Source of the DNA: JACRIM01 sp038042195
Lineage (GTDB): Bacteria; Planctomycetota; Phycisphaerae; UBA1845; UTPLA1
Assembly: GCA_038042195.1 (NCBI GenBank)
Contig: JBBTET010000040.1
Location: 8,133 to 72,132, forward strand
Direction: 5' to 3'
Length of the DNA stretch: 64,000 nt
Positions 53,148 to 62,323 of this stretch are shown here, in pieces (position 1 is the stretch's first letter; every line of letters begins with the position of its first letter). The notes beneath the pieces were generated by a model that was not told the DNA's origin, did no database searches, and saw nothing but the letters and a program-made list of their open reading frames with translations. Position numbers and translations under genes: made by a program.

Positions 53148-54743
53148 TTGTCGCCAACCAACACCTCACGCCACTTCGACCGTTGGACCATCGGCACTCT
53201 CGTCTGCGTGACCCTCTGGATGGTCTGGGCGGCGGGCCACTACACCGTCTTTGATGACGAGGCGTTCAGTTGTCAACGGTACGTCCTGCCGATGGGGGAG
53301 ATGATCAGTGCGCTGTGGGACGGAGTGGAGCCGGACCCGCCGTTGTATTACGTGTTACAGAATCTGTCGGTGCGCGTCGCGGGGGTCGGGCCGCTGGGGC
53401 TACGGGCATTGTCCATCGTGATGTTTCTGGCCGGGCTGGTGGCGATGCGGGCCACTGGGCAGGCGTGGTTCGACCGGCGGACAGGCCTCGTCACGATGCT
53501 GCTCTGCGCATTGCACCCGGCGCACCTGTTCTTCGGATTCGCGGCGCGGTGGTACAGCACCATGTTTCTCATGGTGGCCCTTCTGCTGTGGGTGACGAGG
53601 CTGCTCGCAGATGTGCAACCAACGACGCCCGCGTTGCATCGCCGCGAACGACGGTTGATTCTCCTATGGGCTTTGGCGTCGGCCGCCGTTTGCTATACGA
53701 ACTACTTCGGCCCGGTCGTCGTCGGGTTGGTCTGGCTAGTCTCGATCGCCCGGCACTCCTGCAAGAAACGCTGGCTCGGCGCGGGCCTCATCGCGGCAGC
53801 GCTCTTCACCCCGTGGTTGCCCCCATTCTGGCGACAGGCGACGGCGTTTCCACAATTCGGCGGCTCACCATCGTCCATGCTTGCGACGGCGGCGCGCACC
53901 ACGATGGCGCTGCTCGCCGGCGATTTGGCGTCACCGCGCGCGTGGTGGGTATGGGGTCCGATGCTGGTGCTGTGCGTGTTGCTTCTTGTTCGCGCGTGGC
54001 AAGAACGCAGTCGAGTGTGGCCCATTGGCGCGATCGTGGTGGGATGCTTCCTCGCGGGGACGCTCTCGCGCACGATGATTGATAAATATGTGATGACGTT
54101 CAGTGGGATTGCCTGCATGGGCGTTGCGGCACTATTAACCGCTTCTTGTCGCGCCGGACACGCGCCAATGCGCCTTGCGGCATGCACGACGCTAACTCTG
54201 GCGTGGTCCGCCTGCGGATTCAATCTCGTGCGCGAAACGAATTGGTCGAGTCTTCGTTGGTTGGATCCGTTTCCGACCGCTGTCTCCGATACGATGGACA
54301 CAGGTGTTCCTCTGCGACAATGGGCCGTCACGCATCCGTCAGGGCGATACTATGCCGCGATGGAAAACGTGAAGCGACACAATCTATGGTCGTCACATGA
54401 TGCATTCAGCTCCCTGGCCCTCGTTCCGCCGCTACATCGATGCAAGTGTGACGACTATGTTCGAACTCCAGGCTTGCTACCGTCTGTAATTGCGAAGAAG
54501 ACGCCAACATCGCTCGTCACATTAGAGGCATCGGGATTTGCAGATTCGACTGACTGGGAGGAATTGCGTTCATGGTTGCAGAAGGATTACCAGGTAACTG
54601 ACGAGAAGAGGTACCAACTGGACCCCGACGCGGATTGGAAAGATCGCATCGATCCGAAGTATGGGCACCCGAGATGGCGGATCACCGTTCGCCTCTGGGA
54701 ACGAAGGCTCGCAGTTACGCAGCCCAGCGACGATCAGCGATAA
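53148..54743 (+). CDS. Polytopic GT-C-like membrane protein (ArnT/PMT-like)
   Basis: 531 residues from a TTG start with roughly eleven membrane segments. The first periplasmic loop has HYTVFDDEAFSCQRY then EPDPPLYYVLQN, the acidic and Pro/Tyr pattern of dolichyl/polyprenyl-phosphate sugar transferases. A soluble C-terminal tail (~residues 395-531) has no recognised domain. It is the fourth GT-C-like gene in the window. It lies 36 nt after the L,D-transpeptidase gene and is convergent with the toxin gene, overlapping it by 10 nt. Confidence 0.8.
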   Translation: MSPTNTSRHFDRWTIGTLVCVTLWMVWAAGHYTVFDDEAFSCQRYVLPMGEMISALWDGVEPDPPLYYVLQNLSVRVAGVGPLGLRALSIVMFLAGLVAMRATGQAWFDRRTGLVTMLLCALHPAHLFFGFAARWYSTMFLMVALLLWVTRLLADVQPTTPALHRRERRLILLWALASAAVCYTNYFGPVVVGLVWLVSIARHSCKKRWLGAGLIAAALFTPWLPPFWRQATAFPQFGGSPSSMLATAARTTMALLAGDLASPRAWWVWGPMLVLCVLLLVRAWQERSRVWPIGAIVVGCFLAGTLSRTMIDKYVMTFSGIACMGVAALLTASCRAGHAPMRLAACTTLTLAWSACGFNLVRETNWSSLRWLDPFPTAVSDTMDTGVPLRQWAVTHPSGRYYAAMENVKRHNLWSSHDAFSSLALVPPLHRCKCDDYVRTPGLLPSVIAKKTPTSLVTLEASGFADSTDWEELRSWLQKDYQVTDEKRYQLDPDADWKDRIDPKYGHPRWRITVRLWERRLAVTQPSDDQR

Positions 54744-54994
54744 GCCTTGCCCCGATGGCTGATTACCAGCACCATCACGACTAACTCACGATCTTCGATG
54801 CGATAGATTACGCGATAGTCCCCGATGCGATATCGCCAGAGGCCCGCGAATGGGCCGGATAGTCGTTTGACGTTGGAGTGGTTGCGTGGGTCGTGCTCAA
54901 GTTGCTCAAAACACCGAGCGAGCTTCCGAGCCAACGGACGGTCGGCTTTCTCGTAGGCCTTGCGAGCATCCTCGGAAAGGCGGACCTTAAACAT
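54734..54994 (-). CDS. RelE/ParE-family toxin
   Basis: 86 residues, typical size. The RelE-fold pattern is visible as MFKVRLSEDARKAYEKADR, LARCFEQLEHDP and WRYRIGDYRVIYRIEDRELVVMVLVISHRGKAYR. It probably inhibits translation by cutting ribosome-bound mRNA. It is downstream of, and overlaps by 8 nt, its likely antitoxin gene, so toxin synthesis depends on antitoxin translation. The 3' end overlaps the convergent GT-C-like gene. Confidence 0.88.
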   Translation of the reverse strand: MFKVRLSEDARKAYEKADRPLARKLARCFEQLEHDPRNHSNVKRLSGPFAGLWRYRIGDYRVIYRIEDRELVVMVLVISHRGKAYR

Positions 54995-55280
54995 CGTCGC
55001 GGACCTTGCGCCAATCGTATGAGCGGCCGGACGCGACCTGTCGTTCTGCTTGTGCTACCGCTTTACGAAGGCCGGAGACTTGCGTCAGATCCTCGACCAA
55101 GTCTCGGTCCGCGTACTCCTCGAGATATCGAAGAAAATCCAGAGCCACGCGCAATCGCTCGGTCGGGAGATGCGCCAACCGCCGAGCGGCCTGCCGACGT
55201 AAGTCTGCATCCTTCGTCCCACCATTGGACCGCTTTGAGCGGGTCGCTGTCTTCGGTTGATGTGATTTTGGCGCTTTCAC
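54987..55280 (-). CDS. Antitoxin-like partner of the RelE-family toxin
   Basis: 97 residues, basic N terminus (SHQPKTATRSKRSNGGTKD) and helical middle (RQAARRLAHLPTERLRVALDFLRYLEEYADRD) with the LPxERLxxxLDFLxYL pattern of DUF2281-like antitoxins. The C terminus (VAQAERQVASGRSYDWRKVRDD) looks like the toxin-binding tail of RelB/Phd-type antitoxins. There is no recognisable ribbon-helix-helix or YefM fold at the N terminus. Its overlap with the toxin gene supports pairing. DNA-binding and autoregulation are inferred. Confidence 0.8.
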   Translation of the reverse strand: MKAPKSHQPKTATRSKRSNGGTKDADLRRQAARRLAHLPTERLRVALDFLRYLEEYADRDLVEDLTQVSGLRKAVAQAERQVASGRSYDWRKVRDDV

Positions 55281-55354
55281 TTGTTTCCTCTGAAGAACTC
55301 ATTGTACGCCGTACGTCCGTAACCTGTCACCATGACGTTTACAGCAGGAGACCA

Positions 55355-57163
55355 TCACTCCCGCTCCGCCCGCCCGATTCCCCGTCGATCCGATGCCCCG
55401 ATGACATGATTCCCGTCGATCTCAATCGCCTGCACGTCGCCGATGCCGCTGACGTGTTTGATCGTGTAACCCATCGCCTCCAGATCCTTCGAGGTCGATG
55501 CGCCAAAGTGGTGCGAGTCCGTCGCATCCACCTTGATCGGGTCGCTCCCTGTCGGCGGCGGCCACTGGTGGTGGAATCGGGCCGCATCGACCGCTTCTTG
55601 CATCGACATCGCGTAATCAATCTTGTTCGTCACCACCTGAAACACCGTCGTGAAGATCGTCGGGCCGCCGGGCGTACCGAGTACGAGCCAGAGTCGGCCG
55701 TCCGGCTTGAACACGAACGTCGGTGCCATGGACGAGAGCATCCGCTTGCCCGGCGCGATGGCGTTGGCCGAACCGCCGGTGACGCCGTACATGTTTCGCT
55801 CGCCGGGCTTGGCCGAGAAGTCGTCCATCTCGTTGTTGAGCAGGAAGCCCGCGCCGGTGACGACGATGCCGGAGCCGTAGCCGTCGTTCAACGTCGTGGT
55901 GGTCGAAACGGCCATGCCATCGCGATCCACGATGGAATAGTGCGTCGTCTGCGGACTCTCATTCAGTGACGCCCCTTGCTTCACGCCCGCAATCCCCACT
56001 CGCCCCGCCTCAATCGTCGCTGGATTGCTTCGGCTGGTCTTATTGACATCAGCAGCGCGACGTTTGCAATAGTCAGAATCAATCAACTCATGAGCAGGCA
56101 CCTTGACGAAATCCGGATCGCCGCCATAGACGCTGCGATCCGCGAACACGCGTTTCTCAATCTCGGCAACGAGGTGCAGGTGTGCCGTCGTGCCCCACAA
56201 CGGCCGCTCAAACGCCTCGAACATGGTCAGCATCTGAATCAGCGCGATTCCACCCGACGACGGCGGCGGCATGGAGACGACGCGATGGCCGCGATACCGC
56301 CCCTCAATCGGCGTCCGCCATTTCACGCGATAGCTCTTCAGATCGTCCGCCGTAATCAGACCGCCACCGCGTTGCATCTCGTCAACGATGAGCTTGGCGG
56401 TCGGTCCCTCGTAGAAGCCCGCCGGTCCATCCATTGCAATTCGATGGAGTGCTTCGGCCAGTTCGGGCTGTCGCAACCGCTCGCCGGGCTTGCCATGAAA
56501 ATAAGCAGCGAAGTTCGAGACCGCGCGATAGCGGGATTCGCGTTTCTGAGTTTCCGCCTGTTGCTCCGCGAAGGAGTGAGCCGTCCACGCGTCCAGTTCA
56601 AATCCATCCCGCGCAAGGGCGATTGCGGGTTTCAACAGCTCGGCCCACGGCAAACGACCATATCGAGAGTGCGCCTCCCACATGCCCATCACCGTGCCGG
56701 GCACACCGGCCGCCAGGTGCGACTGAAGGCTTAGATTCGCCGTCACCTTTCCGTCGGCGTTTAGATACATGTCACGATGTGCCTTCGCCGGCGCGGTCTC
56801 ACGGTAGTCCAATGCCATGTCAGGGCATTTCGAACGGCCTAGCCACCCCTCGCGCTTCGTCTCGCCATGAATCAACATGAATCCGCCGCCGCCGATGTTT
56901 CCCGCCGTCGGGTAAGTCACCGCCAGGGCGAACTGCACCGCGATGGCCGCATCAACGGCATTGCCGCCGCGACGGAGAACGTCCGCACCGACCCGCGCGG
57001 CTTGAGGCTCCGGTGAGACGACCACCCCGGCGTCCAGACGGAGACGTGCCGGCCCGCAGCCGACGAGGACTAGCACCAGAAGTACGACAAGTCCGCGACA
57101 CCACCGGTTGGAAATCGGTACCACAGAGAAGCAGAACGAACGGGCCGAGTTTGTCACGTTCAT
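55355..57163 (-). CDS. ggt: Gamma-glutamyltransferase (lipoprotein-like)
   Basis: About 602 residues from ATG 57163, which overlaps the upstream stop as ATGA. A hydrophobic signal ends in a lipobox LVGC. The GGT fold is clear: RRGGNAVDAAIAVQFALAV, NIGGGGFMLIHG, and the autoprocessing site with nucleophile Thr in the TTHYSIVDRDG segment, followed by NNEMDDFS, PGKRMLSSMAPT and GTPGGPTIFT. It hydrolyses or transfers gamma-glutamyl groups such as that of glutathione in the periplasm. Translational coupling with proline iminopeptidase suggests peptide scavenging. Confidence 0.96.
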   Translation of the reverse strand: MNVTNSARSFCFSVVPISNRWCRGLVVLLVLVLVGCGPARLRLDAGVVVSPEPQAARVGADVLRRGGNAVDAAIAVQFALAVTYPTAGNIGGGGFMLIHGETKREGWLGRSKCPDMALDYRETAPAKAHRDMYLNADGKVTANLSLQSHLAAGVPGTVMGMWEAHSRYGRLPWAELLKPAIALARDGFELDAWTAHSFAEQQAETQKRESRYRAVSNFAAYFHGKPGERLRQPELAEALHRIAMDGPAGFYEGPTAKLIVDEMQRGGGLITADDLKSYRVKWRTPIEGRYRGHRVVSMPPPSSGGIALIQMLTMFEAFERPLWGTTAHLHLVAEIEKRVFADRSVYGGDPDFVKVPAHELIDSDYCKRRAADVNKTSRSNPATIEAGRVGIAGVKQGASLNESPQTTHYSIVDRDGMAVSTTTTLNDGYGSGIVVTGAGFLLNNEMDDFSAKPGERNMYGVTGGSANAIAPGKRMLSSMAPTFVFKPDGRLWLVLGTPGGPTIFTTVFQVVTNKIDYAMSMQEAVDAARFHHQWPPPTGSDPIKVDATDSHHFGASTSKDLEAMGYTIKHVSGIGDVQAIEIDGNHVIGASDRRGIGRAERE

Positions 57164-58209
57164 GACTTGATTTTCTTGATGCGCGGCTCGACCCACTTGA
57201 CGCCCTCGATCAACGCCGACACGACCGGCGGCGCGCCACCGCTATGGCCGGCCGCTTCAACCCAGATGAGTCGCGACTGCGGCAGGGCCTTGTGCAATCG
57301 GTAGGCCGTGCTGGGCGGACAGATGACGTCGTAACGACCATGCACGATGGCCGTTGGGATACCGGAGAGCCGACCCGATTCTCGAAGCAACTGTCCCTCG
57401 TCGAGAAAACAATTGTTAGCCATGTAGTAATTCTCGATCAGCGAGAATGAGTGTGGATCCCATCCCTTGAGGATGTTCTCCACTTCCGCGTCGGTGATGC
57501 CGATGCCGGCGCACTTCGTCTCGTACGCTGCCCAGACCCGCGCCGCCTCCTTGCCCTTGGCTTCGTCTTTGCCGCGAATCAGGTCGAGCAACTGCTTCGG
57601 GTAGTTCTTGGTCTCCGGCTGCGGAATGATGGCCTTGAGTTTCTCATACACCTCGGGGAAATAGACACCCGTGCCGCCGTGGTAGAAGTGATCGATCTCA
57701 TCCTTCATCGCGGTGAAAATGCCACGCAACACGAGCGAGTGGACATTCTCCGGATACCGCTCGGCGTAGGCGAGCGCCAGCGTCGATCCCCAGGAGCCGC
57801 CAAAAAGCTGCACTCGGCCCAGCTTCAAGTCCACACGCAGCTTCTCGATGTCCTCCACCAGCGCCTTGGTGTTGTTGTCGCGCAGCTCGGCGTAGGGCTT
57901 GCTCTTGCCCGCGCCGCGCTGGTCATGCAGCACGATGAGATATTTCTTCGGGTCGTGGTAGCGTCGCAGATTAGGTGAGCTACCACCGCCGGGGCCGCCG
58001 TGGAGGGTCATCACCGGGATGCCCTCGGGATTGCCGCAAAGTTCGTAATAGATTTCGTGTGTGTCGGAGACTTTGAGAAACCCGGTGCGAAACGGTTCGA
58101 TCTCGGGGTAGTACTCGATTGCCTTTTCAATCGGCTTCGTCTGGGCCTGCGAGGTGGCACCGACGCTAAGCACCAGCCAAACCGACATGCGAGCGATGTG
58201 TTTCAACAA
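57160..58209 (-). CDS. Exported proline iminopeptidase, alpha/beta hydrolase
   Basis: 349 residues with a signal peptide (MSVWLVLSVGATSQA). The alpha/beta-hydrolase S33 pattern is complete: oxyanion region LHGGPGGGSS, DQRGAGKSKPY, the nucleophile elbow GGSWGSTLAL, the acid in GRYDVICPP and the His in EAAGHSGGAPP. The cap region has the length of proline iminopeptidases. It removes N-terminal proline from peptides, here in the periplasm. It precedes ggt in an overlapping pair and follows the esterase gene after 21 nt, so the three form one operon. Confidence 0.93.
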   Translation of the reverse strand: MLKHIARMSVWLVLSVGATSQAQTKPIEKAIEYYPEIEPFRTGFLKVSDTHEIYYELCGNPEGIPVMTLHGGPGGGSSPNLRRYHDPKKYLIVLHDQRGAGKSKPYAELRDNNTKALVEDIEKLRVDLKLGRVQLFGGSWGSTLALAYAERYPENVHSLVLRGIFTAMKDEIDHFYHGGTGVYFPEVYEKLKAIIPQPETKNYPKQLLDLIRGKDEAKGKEAARVWAAYETKCAGIGITDAEVENILKGWDPHSFSLIENYYMANNCFLDEGQLLRESGRLSGIPTAIVHGRYDVICPPSTAYRLHKALPQSRLIWVEAAGHSGGAPPVVSALIEGVKWVEPRIKKIKS

Positions 58210-58230
58210 GAGTCTTCCTCCCGGTCGTGC

Positions 58231-59334
58231 TTACTTTTTGCCGTTTGCCGCCGTCGGCGCGCCCTTCTTGGCGGCCTCGGCCTTTTCCTGCTCGGTCATC
58301 GGCTTGAACGTGAGGGAGCCTTTGAACGTGCCGCGATACATGGCCGCGCCGTTCCAGGTGACGGTGATGTCCATGCCGGGCTTGAGCGGCTCTGTGTCTG
58401 ACAGCAACCCCCAGCTTTCGACGCCCTCGGTCTCGACCGTGATGAGTCCTTTGTCGTCAATGGACGCTCGAATATGAGCATCCCCTTTGATCTTCTCGTC
58501 GGACTTGACCACGAGCCACCAGATACGAGCGATGCCGGCAGGCAGTCGATAATCAATGACACGCGGGGCCTTGCGCCTTTGGGCACGAAGCCACTTCCAA
58601 AGCTCGGGATCGGAATAGGCGCGGTCCCAGCACTCGTGCCCCACGTCGGGGTACTCCGTGTACTTGGGATAAACGCCACCGAGCCGCTTCAACTCCTTGA
58701 TCGCCTCGCGCGAGCCGGCCACGGGCACGTTTCGATCCTGCGCCCCGTGAAACGCCCAAATGGGTATCTGAGACACGTTGCCTAGATAGTCCTTCGGCGC
58801 GGCCCCGCACACCGGCACCATCGCCGCAAACACGTCCGGCTGGGCCATCGCCAATTCCCAGGTGCCGAACCCGCCCATCGAGAGGCCCGTCAAATAGATG
58901 CGATCAGGGTCGACCTGAAACTCCTGACGTGTCACCGCGAGCATCTTCCAAACCATCAAGGCTTCCTGCCCGCGAAACCACGTCGCATGCGCCTGCGGCA
59001 TAAGCACAATGAAGGGAAACTTCGTCGGCCGCGTGCTGATGTACTGGGGCAGGCCAACGGTCGTCTGGCGAATGCCGTCTTCGCCGCTCTCGCCGCTGCC
59101 GTGCAGGAAGACGATCAGGGGCCATTGGTGGTCCTTGGCAATCTCAACTTGAGGCGGGACGAAAACGGCGTATTTGTACTCCTGACCGGTCTCCATCTTG
59201 AGCGACTTAGTCACAAAGCCAGGGGGCATCTTTCGTTGAGAGGGCTTGGTAGCTGGAGTGCTCTGCGCGATGGCCGGCTCGGTATGAAGCCCCGGCGAGA
59301 GGATCAGGAAGGCCAGCAGTGATAGTCGCCTCAT
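58231..59334 (-). CDS. Exported esterase/peptidase-like alpha/beta hydrolase
   Basis: 367 residues from ATG 59334, which follows a GGGGG-rich site; upstream codons are unsupported. A signal peptide (LSLLAFLILSPGLHTEPAIAQ) leads to an alpha/beta hydrolase of the phospholipase/carboxylesterase-type (PHB depolymerase-like) with the oxyanion block IVFLHGSGESGEDG, nucleophile elbow GLSMGGFGTWELA, Asp in IWAFHGAQDRNVP and the His in DVGHECWDRAY. The C-terminal ~110 residues form an extra beta domain, common in planctomycete members. The substrate is unknown. It is the first gene of the ggt operon. Confidence 0.88.
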   Translation of the reverse strand: MRRLSLLAFLILSPGLHTEPAIAQSTPATKPSQRKMPPGFVTKSLKMETGQEYKYAVFVPPQVEIAKDHQWPLIVFLHGSGESGEDGIRQTTVGLPQYISTRPTKFPFIVLMPQAHATWFRGQEALMVWKMLAVTRQEFQVDPDRIYLTGLSMGGFGTWELAMAQPDVFAAMVPVCGAAPKDYLGNVSQIPIWAFHGAQDRNVPVAGSREAIKELKRLGGVYPKYTEYPDVGHECWDRAYSDPELWKWLRAQRRKAPRVIDYRLPAGIARIWWLVVKSDEKIKGDAHIRASIDDKGLITVETEGVESWGLLSDTEPLKPGMDITVTWNGAAMYRGTFKGSLTFKPMTEQEKAEAAKKGAPTAANGKK

Positions 59335-59712
59335 ACGGACCCCCTTGGCCGATGCGGGGAAACGCGAAGAGGGCAAGCGACCAACTTGCACAACTGAGAT
59401 TGGCAAAAATCAGGGGGCAATGAATTGCAAGTCCGGGTGAAATCAGCCATTACTGAGAGTCTATGCGGGTCCACCATCCCCTCCAAGCAGGAACCCGTGA
59501 GAATGGCCTTTCATCTGGACTCACCAACCAAGACTCGGACTGGCTGTCTAATCCAAGGTGGCATAAGTACCGGCCCCCGAAATTCCCCTGCTGAGACCGC
59601 CCATGTCGGGTATAATCTAGCGGGGGTAAGGTTATTGTCGTTTAGACTTCATGCCACCAGCTGGTCGGCCCCATGCCGATCCAAAGCGAAACGCCTGCAC
59701 AGGAGTTGTTTC
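59335..59712. other. 378-nt divergent intergenic region
   Basis: Between the esterase and the unknown lipoprotein. It contains a consensus TATAAT (59611-59616) on the plus strand ~97 nt before the ATG at 59713; the preceding hexamer at the -35 distance (CTGCTG) is poor. A reading frame from 59425 is continuous with the gene but lacks a ribosome site. No RNA gene or repeat was seen. Confidence 0.4.
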
Positions 59713-60585
59713 ATGACCCGCACACGCAACCCATGGATTTCGGTCTGCGTCGCCGTGGCGTTTCTCGCCGGCTGCGCGATGGTCTATGCCGGGCCGGCAC
59801 CGACTGGTCGAGGGAAAAAGGCCGGCGGGGAGGGGCAGGGACGAACAGGTGCGACTGGTGGCGAGCAAGGTCGATCCGGCGTAACCGAATCGCAAAAACC
59901 AACGGGCTTTATCACGAAGTTTGCCCTGGCCAAACCGGGCGACGCCGAAGACATCGCCGGTAAGCTGTCCATCAAGCCGGTTGACTCCAAAACGGTCAAC
60001 ATCGAGATACCCCGTGAAGGTGTAGTCTATCGATTCGGTGATAGGGTCATCGACGCCGAGGCGGCCTTCGAGTTGCTCGGCAAGGGGTTGTACTGCTCCG
60101 CGGGATGGGGCTATGCCGACACAGGAGACGCCAAGAAGAAGCCGACCGTGAAGCAGCTCACCTCGCTCACACTGGAAATGGTGATTGCAGAAGGAACGAT
60201 TGAGGAAATCGGTAGCGACTTTATTGTCATCAAGGTCAGGCCGACGCGCGGTGACTGGCCCGATGCCGACGTCGACATCAAAAAACAGTCCACGGCCCTC
60301 ACCAAGGTGATTAAGCCCAGGCCCTTTAAGCTGAAAACCCCGGATAACATCTCAAAGTTCACAAACAAGGAAGGGAAGCCCGGTGATTCCGGGGATTACC
60401 AGAACGGTGACAAGATTGAGGTCACTTTCGTGTACAGCAAGACGGCCGGAAGCGGCATCCTGGAAGTACTACGTCATCCCTATGTGAAGGCCACCACGGG
60501 TGGCAGGGGCCAAGAGGAGGAGAAAAAGGCACCCCGGCCGCCGCCAGGCCCAACCGGTCCCAAGAAACCGCGCGGGGGCGGATAA
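59713..60585 (+). CDS. Exported protein of unknown function, Gly/Lys-rich ends
   Basis: 290 residues from ATG 59713 with AGGAG 7 nt upstream. A signal with a lipobox-like FLAGC is followed by a low-complexity Gly/Lys/Arg/Gln stretch (~28-62), then a beta-rich domain (PREGVVYRFGDRVIDAEAAFEL, TLEMVIAEGTIEEIGSDFIVIKV) and a basic proline-rich tail (APRPPPGPTGPKKPRGGG). I do not recognise it. The charged tail may bind nucleic acid or polyanions, which is a guess. It is followed after 260 nt by the outer-membrane protein gene. Confidence 0.7.
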   Translation: MTRTRNPWISVCVAVAFLAGCAMVYAGPAPTGRGKKAGGEGQGRTGATGGEQGRSGVTESQKPTGFITKFALAKPGDAEDIAGKLSIKPVDSKTVNIEIPREGVVYRFGDRVIDAEAAFELLGKGLYCSAGWGYADTGDAKKKPTVKQLTSLTLEMVIAEGTIEEIGSDFIVIKVRPTRGDWPDADVDIKKQSTALTKVIKPRPFKLKTPDNISKFTNKEGKPGDSGDYQNGDKIEVTFVYSKTAGSGILEVLRHPYVKATTGGRGQEEEKKAPRPPPGPTGPKKPRGGG

Positions 60586-60845
60586 GCTGTTTTCAGTATT
60601 GATAACTCGATTTCCTTGCAAGGGCGGTCGAACGAAGTCGCCCATTTGCATCCCCAAGTCAACTCCACTGAGCTTGGTTGCGCGGGTAATGTCAACTTCT
60701 TCACCATCCTGACCCGTTCACGGCTTGAAAACAACTCCGTTTGCGACAAATATGCTGCCGTTATCCTTTACGGCCCGCGCATGGACGGCATTGTTACGTG
60801 CCACCGCTGCGGGAAGCTCGGCGTACACGGAGGTCGAATAAGGCT

Positions 60846-62285
60846 TTGCCGACTCGCACGACTGCCCGCCACTTCGCCCTCCTCGTCCTGAGTTGCCTCG
60901 CCGCGACCTCGCGCCCCGCGTTCGCGCAGATGTCCCTCGAATCCGGGCCGAGCAATGCCTTCCTCGAACGACAACGCTCGCTTGAGCGCGAGAACAGTCG
61001 TCGTCTCCAGCGCGACCTGCCGCTCGATCAACGATTCCAGCTCGACTTCGGTGGCTGGTATAATATGTACTTCTTCCTCTTCGATGATGGCGTGAACAGC
61101 AGCCGCACCTTGCGACAGCATGAGCTTCGCCTGTGGACGTCGTTCTCCGCCGACCAGGGCATCCACACCGGCTACGCTCGGATGCGCGGCTCCTACAACG
61201 ACTGGAACCACGGCGACAGCTTCACCGGCAACGAGGACGACCTCGACGGGCCGAACCTCGAACGCGGCTGGTATCAATTCGACATGGCCAAGGCGATGCG
61301 CGTGCATGGGTCGGGGAATCCGTCGTACGAATTGAATGTGAAGGCGGGACGCGATCTGGTCAACGCCGGCACCGGCTTCGCCATCAACCTGCCGCTCGAT
61401 CATGTGCAGGTGCAGGGACAGGCGCTCAATTTCCAGACGACCATGTTGCTCGGCAAGACGCCCGCCAGCACGCCGAACATCGATCGCGGTCGATCCGTTT
61501 CCGATCACAGCGACCGACGATTCTGGATTCTCGAAGAGCGGTACAAAGGCTTCGCCCATCACGAGCCGTTCGCCTACGTCGCCTGGCAGGAGGACGACAC
61601 GCAGGAAGACCCGCGCGATCTGTTGCAGAATTACAGCTACGACTCGACCTACATGGGCTTCGGCTCGACCGGCGAACTCGTCCAGAACCTCCGCTACGGC
61701 ACCGAGTGGGTTCTCGAGCGCGGCGAAAGCTATGGCGACAATCGATACCTCTATCGCGACGCCGTGAAGGCCTGGGCCTTCGATCAACGGCTCGACTACT
61801 TCTTTCGCCACAAGATGAAGCCGACCCTCTCGGCCGAGTACATGTTCGCCAGCGGCGATCCCAATCGCCTCGGTAGCCCGACCAATGCCGAAGGCGGCAA
61901 TCGCAACGACTACGTCGATCACAGCTTCGTCGGCTTCGGCTTCCGCGACACGGGCATCTCATTCTCCCCGCGCCTGAGCAACGTCCACGTCTGGCGACTC
62001 GGCGGATCGTTCCGCCCGCTCCCCGATCATCAGGCGACGAAGAACCTCGAACTCGGCACTGATTACTTCCTGTATTACAAGAACAAATCCAGGGCCGCCG
62101 TCAGCGACAGCTCCGCCGACGAGCAGTCGGGCTACCTCGGCTGGGAAATGGATTACTACGCCAACTACCGAATTTTCAACGATTTATCCTGGACGGTACG
62201 GATGGGCACGTTCTTCCCTGGCGATGCCTTTTCGGATCAGACGACTCGCACGTTCCTGCTGACGGGGGTCACATGGTCGTTCTAG
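60846..62285 (+). CDS. Outer-membrane beta-barrel protein, alginate-export-like
   Basis: About 479 residues from TTG 60846, placed 11 nt after GGAGGT; the track frame opens upstream without a ribosome site. A signal peptide (RHFALLVLSCLAATSRPAFA) precedes a barrel with alternating beta-strands (FQLDFGGWYNMYFFLFDDG, LRLWTSFSADQGIHTGYARM, LTGVTWSF at the C terminus ending in Phe), as in AlgE-like export channels. Its presence implies an outer membrane. The partner genes downstream are a lipoprotein and a FecR protein, suggesting an envelope export or assembly unit. Confidence 0.85.
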   Translation: MPTRTTARHFALLVLSCLAATSRPAFAQMSLESGPSNAFLERQRSLERENSRRLQRDLPLDQRFQLDFGGWYNMYFFLFDDGVNSSRTLRQHELRLWTSFSADQGIHTGYARMRGSYNDWNHGDSFTGNEDDLDGPNLERGWYQFDMAKAMRVHGSGNPSYELNVKAGRDLVNAGTGFAINLPLDHVQVQGQALNFQTTMLLGKTPASTPNIDRGRSVSDHSDRRFWILEERYKGFAHHEPFAYVAWQEDDTQEDPRDLLQNYSYDSTYMGFGSTGELVQNLRYGTEWVLERGESYGDNRYLYRDAVKAWAFDQRLDYFFRHKMKPTLSAEYMFASGDPNRLGSPTNAEGGNRNDYVDHSFVGFGFRDTGISFSPRLSNVHVWRLGGSFRPLPDHQATKNLELGTDYFLYYKNKSRAAVSDSSADEQSGYLGWEMDYYANYRIFNDLSWTVRMGTFFPGDAFSDQTTRTFLLTGVTWSF

Positions 62286-62323
62286 CCGAGATTTGTGAGC
62301 TTTTCGTGCGTCGCGAGGGTATA

